From SIG565 sp045540055 (GTDB lineage Bacteria > Bacillota > Clostridia > Oscillospirales > Acutalibacteraceae), in the NCBI GenBank assembly GCA_045540055.1, contig JAZQGO010000027.1, positions 1-13,589 of the forward strand: a stretch of 13,589 nucleotides of DNA. The letters run 5' to 3'. Below, in pieces: positions 12,743-13,589 of this stretch. The translations under genes were made by a program, and so were the position numbers. A model generated the notes under the pieces. That model did no database searches and was not told where the DNA came from. It was given only the letters and a program-made list of their open reading frames with translations. Each line of letters opens with the position of its first letter. Position 1 is the first letter of the stretch.

Positions 12743-13201
12743 TTACTTAATTTTATGTTTATTACGTATTATAATTATTAAGCAGACGATAATTGCTGAA
12801 AATGAAACAACAACTTTAACTAAATCAAAAACAAATTCATAACTTTTAAAATATAGAATACTGCCATTTTCTCTCATATATTGGGTAAATCTATTTTTGT
12901 AACCATTTCTTATAATAGATACATATTCAGTTCCGTCTTCATAATAAATTGTAACTCTATCTTTATGCATTAACGTATTATATTCTATTCTTGTGGCATT
13001 CGAAACATCGGGCATCTCTTCGTAGAAATCACAACTCTCGGACATTATGCTATTGATTGTTCCTATATTATAGTTAGTAATTTGGATATCTCTATTTCCA
13101 CTCTCAGAACCCAACCAAATAAAAAAAACGTTCCATAAAAAGACTATAATCGATAAAATTATAATTATAATAGCAATTACATTCATATGCCTTTTTTTCA
13201 T
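12743..13201 (-). CDS. Small membrane protein with two TM helices, unknown function
   Basis: 152 aa from the ATG at 13201. A positively charged start (MKKRHMN) is followed by a TM helix at about 7-31. A soluble domain of about 95 residues follows (NYNIGTINSIMSESCDFYEE, VTIYYEDGTEYVSIIRNGY), then a second TM helix at about 126-147 and a basic end (RNKHKIK). The middle domain most likely lies outside the membrane by the positive-inside rule. I do not recognise the family. The frame stays open to 13327, but the added 42 residues are encoded by the promoter and palindrome array, and the ATG at 13201 has AAAGGTCGGTGATGAT before it, as in the gene at 12514. It is flanked by its own promoter (13224-13252) and terminator (12657-12690). 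Confidence 0.75.
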   Translation of the reverse strand: MKKRHMNVIAIIIIILSIIVFLWNVFFIWLGSESGNRDIQITNYNIGTINSIMSESCDFYEEMPDVSNATRIEYNTLMHKDRVTIYYEDGTEYVSIIRNGYKNRFTQYMRENGSILYFKSYEFVFDLVKVVVSFSAIIVCLIIIIRNKHKIK

Positions 13202-13223
13202 ATCATCACCGACCTTTAAGTAT

Positions 13224-13252
13224 ATTATAGCATAAAAGTAGAGGAGACGCAA
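13224..13252 (-). promoter_or_regulatory. Promoter cassette copy C
   Basis: Minus-strand TTGCGT (13247-13252), 17-bp spacer CTCCTCTACTTTTATGC, TATAAT (13224-13229), then AAAGGTCGGTGATGAT and ATG at 13201. Near copy of the block at 12514-12565. Confidence 0.75.
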
Positions 13253-13258
13253 GATTTT

Positions 13259-13432
13259 AGTGATATTCTGTGCTATGCACAGAGTGATATTATGCCTTGC
13301 GGCATAGTGATATTTTTGCTGTCGCAAAAGTGATATTATATTCGCCTCTTAACTGCCCAACGGGCAATATCACTTAGGCGTAGTCTAAATATCACTGCGA
13401 AGCAATATAACTCGCCGAAGGCGAATATAACT
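13259..13432. repeat. Palindrome array C with AGTGATATT linkers
   Basis: Four exact AGTGATATT linkers (13259-13267, 13283-13291, 13306-13314, 13329-13337) separate hairpins CTGTGC/GCACAG 13268-13282, ATGCC/GGCAT 13292-13305 and TTTGC/GCAAA 13315-13328. After TGCCC/GGGCA (13354-13366) the linker flips to AATATCACT (13366-13374, 13388-13396), followed by TGC/GCA and CGCC/GGCG units with ATATAACT linkers. Same architecture as array A; 13388-13451 is almost identical to 11926-11988. Confidence 0.8.
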
Positions 13433-13448
13433 GAAAAAACTCTTGTTC

Positions 13449-13520
13449 TTTAGCCAGAGGTGGCTAAGGACAGTCGGGGTATGTAGAATACGGTGTAGCC
13501 GATAAAGGCTACGCCGTATT
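13449..13520 (-). other. Two hairpins downstream of the truncated end gene
   Basis: TTAGCCA/TGGCTAA (about 13450-13467) and a 14-bp stem AATACGGTGTAGCC/GGCTACGCCGTATT with one G-T pair (13487-13520). The second begins six bases after the stop of the partial gene. No clear T-run follows either on the minus strand until TTTTTT near 13434, so their role as terminator is uncertain. Confidence 0.45.
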
Positions 13521-13526
13521 TCTCTT

Positions 13527-13589
13527 TTACGCCACTCTTGGCGGATTCTTGCGGATTTCTTCTTTTGCATCAATAATTGTCTGTGCATC
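13527..13589 (-). CDS. C-terminal end of an unidentified protein (cut by window edge)
   Basis: The minus frame entering from the right edge is open for 20 codons, DAQTIIDAKEEIRKNPPRVA, and ends with TAA at 13527-13529. The composition (charged helix DAKEEIRKN, proline turn) looks like real protein, and a strong hairpin follows the stop. Too little is present to name it. The overlapping 67-codon frame at 13385-13588 runs through repeats and is not favoured. Confidence 0.5.
   Translation of the reverse strand, partial: DAQTIIDAKEEIRKNPPRVA

Noticed and set aside
13202..13327. N-terminal 42-residue extension of the two-TM protein
   Set aside because: This stretch encodes the promoter and palindrome array C; the ATG at 13201 has the same start region as the gene at 12514.
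13385..13588. 67-codon frame at the right edge
   Set aside because: It passes through the repeated segment and hairpins with an Arg/Leu-rich composition; the other frame ending at 13527 looks like a genuine protein C-terminus.

Overview
The window looks like a chromosomal stretch of a low-to-moderate-GC Firmicute, probably an uncultured Clostridia / Oscillospirales-type gut bacterium. This is inferred from strong AGGAGG ribosome binding sites, TTGACA/TATAAT promoters, GTG starts, typical Clostridia-like protein sequences and intergenic hairpin repeats. Nearly all genes are on the minus strand; only a shikimate-kinase-like gene and purC are on the plus strand. No phage, IS, CRISPR or biosynthetic cluster is visible.

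Layout. Positions 1-642 have no protein gene. They hold a clostridial-type hairpin repeat (about 10-102), two terminator-like hairpins, an array of about eight small palindromes separated by a conserved 10-bp linker that flips orientation half way (241-432), and a foldback element (472-592) built from pieces of a tRNA-Arg 3' end. The intact tRNA-Arg(UCU) follows (643-719, minus), with its own promoter and terminator. Next is a polar amino-acid ABC importer operon on the minus strand: solute-binding lipoprotein (3038-2274), permease and ATPase (ending at 799). Divergent from it is a shikimate-kinase-like gene that converges on and overlaps trmO (tRNA t6A methyltransferase). Then come purC (plus) and, on the minus strand, an L-lactate-permease-family gene followed 24 nt later by pyruvate kinase.

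Upstream of the lactate permease lies a frameshifted and truncated YitT-family pseudogene (8369-8793). Just before it is a tiny self-contained gene (8902-8964) for a 20-residue, four-cysteine peptide with its own extended -10 promoter, near-perfect Shine-Dalgarno and tight terminator; this is the most interesting item in the window. A cytoplasmic NodB-type polysaccharide deacetylase homologue and a PutP-type sodium/proline symporter follow.

The right end (11.7-13.6 kb) holds a small lipoprotein resembling DUF3997 proteins, a small two-TM protein, and the last 20 codons of a gene cut by the window edge. The intergenic spaces here are related to one another. Three loci share a similar promoter block (TTGCG, 17 bp, TATA box). 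Two of them also share an RBS and start-codon block. Two carry palindrome arrays with AGTGATATT linkers and an almost identical 63-64 bp segment.

Functionally this is mostly housekeeping and transport (amino acids, proline, lactate, glycolysis, purine synthesis, tRNA modification). The unusual content is intergenic: palindrome arrays, a reused promoter cassette, tRNA-derived debris and the micro-gene.
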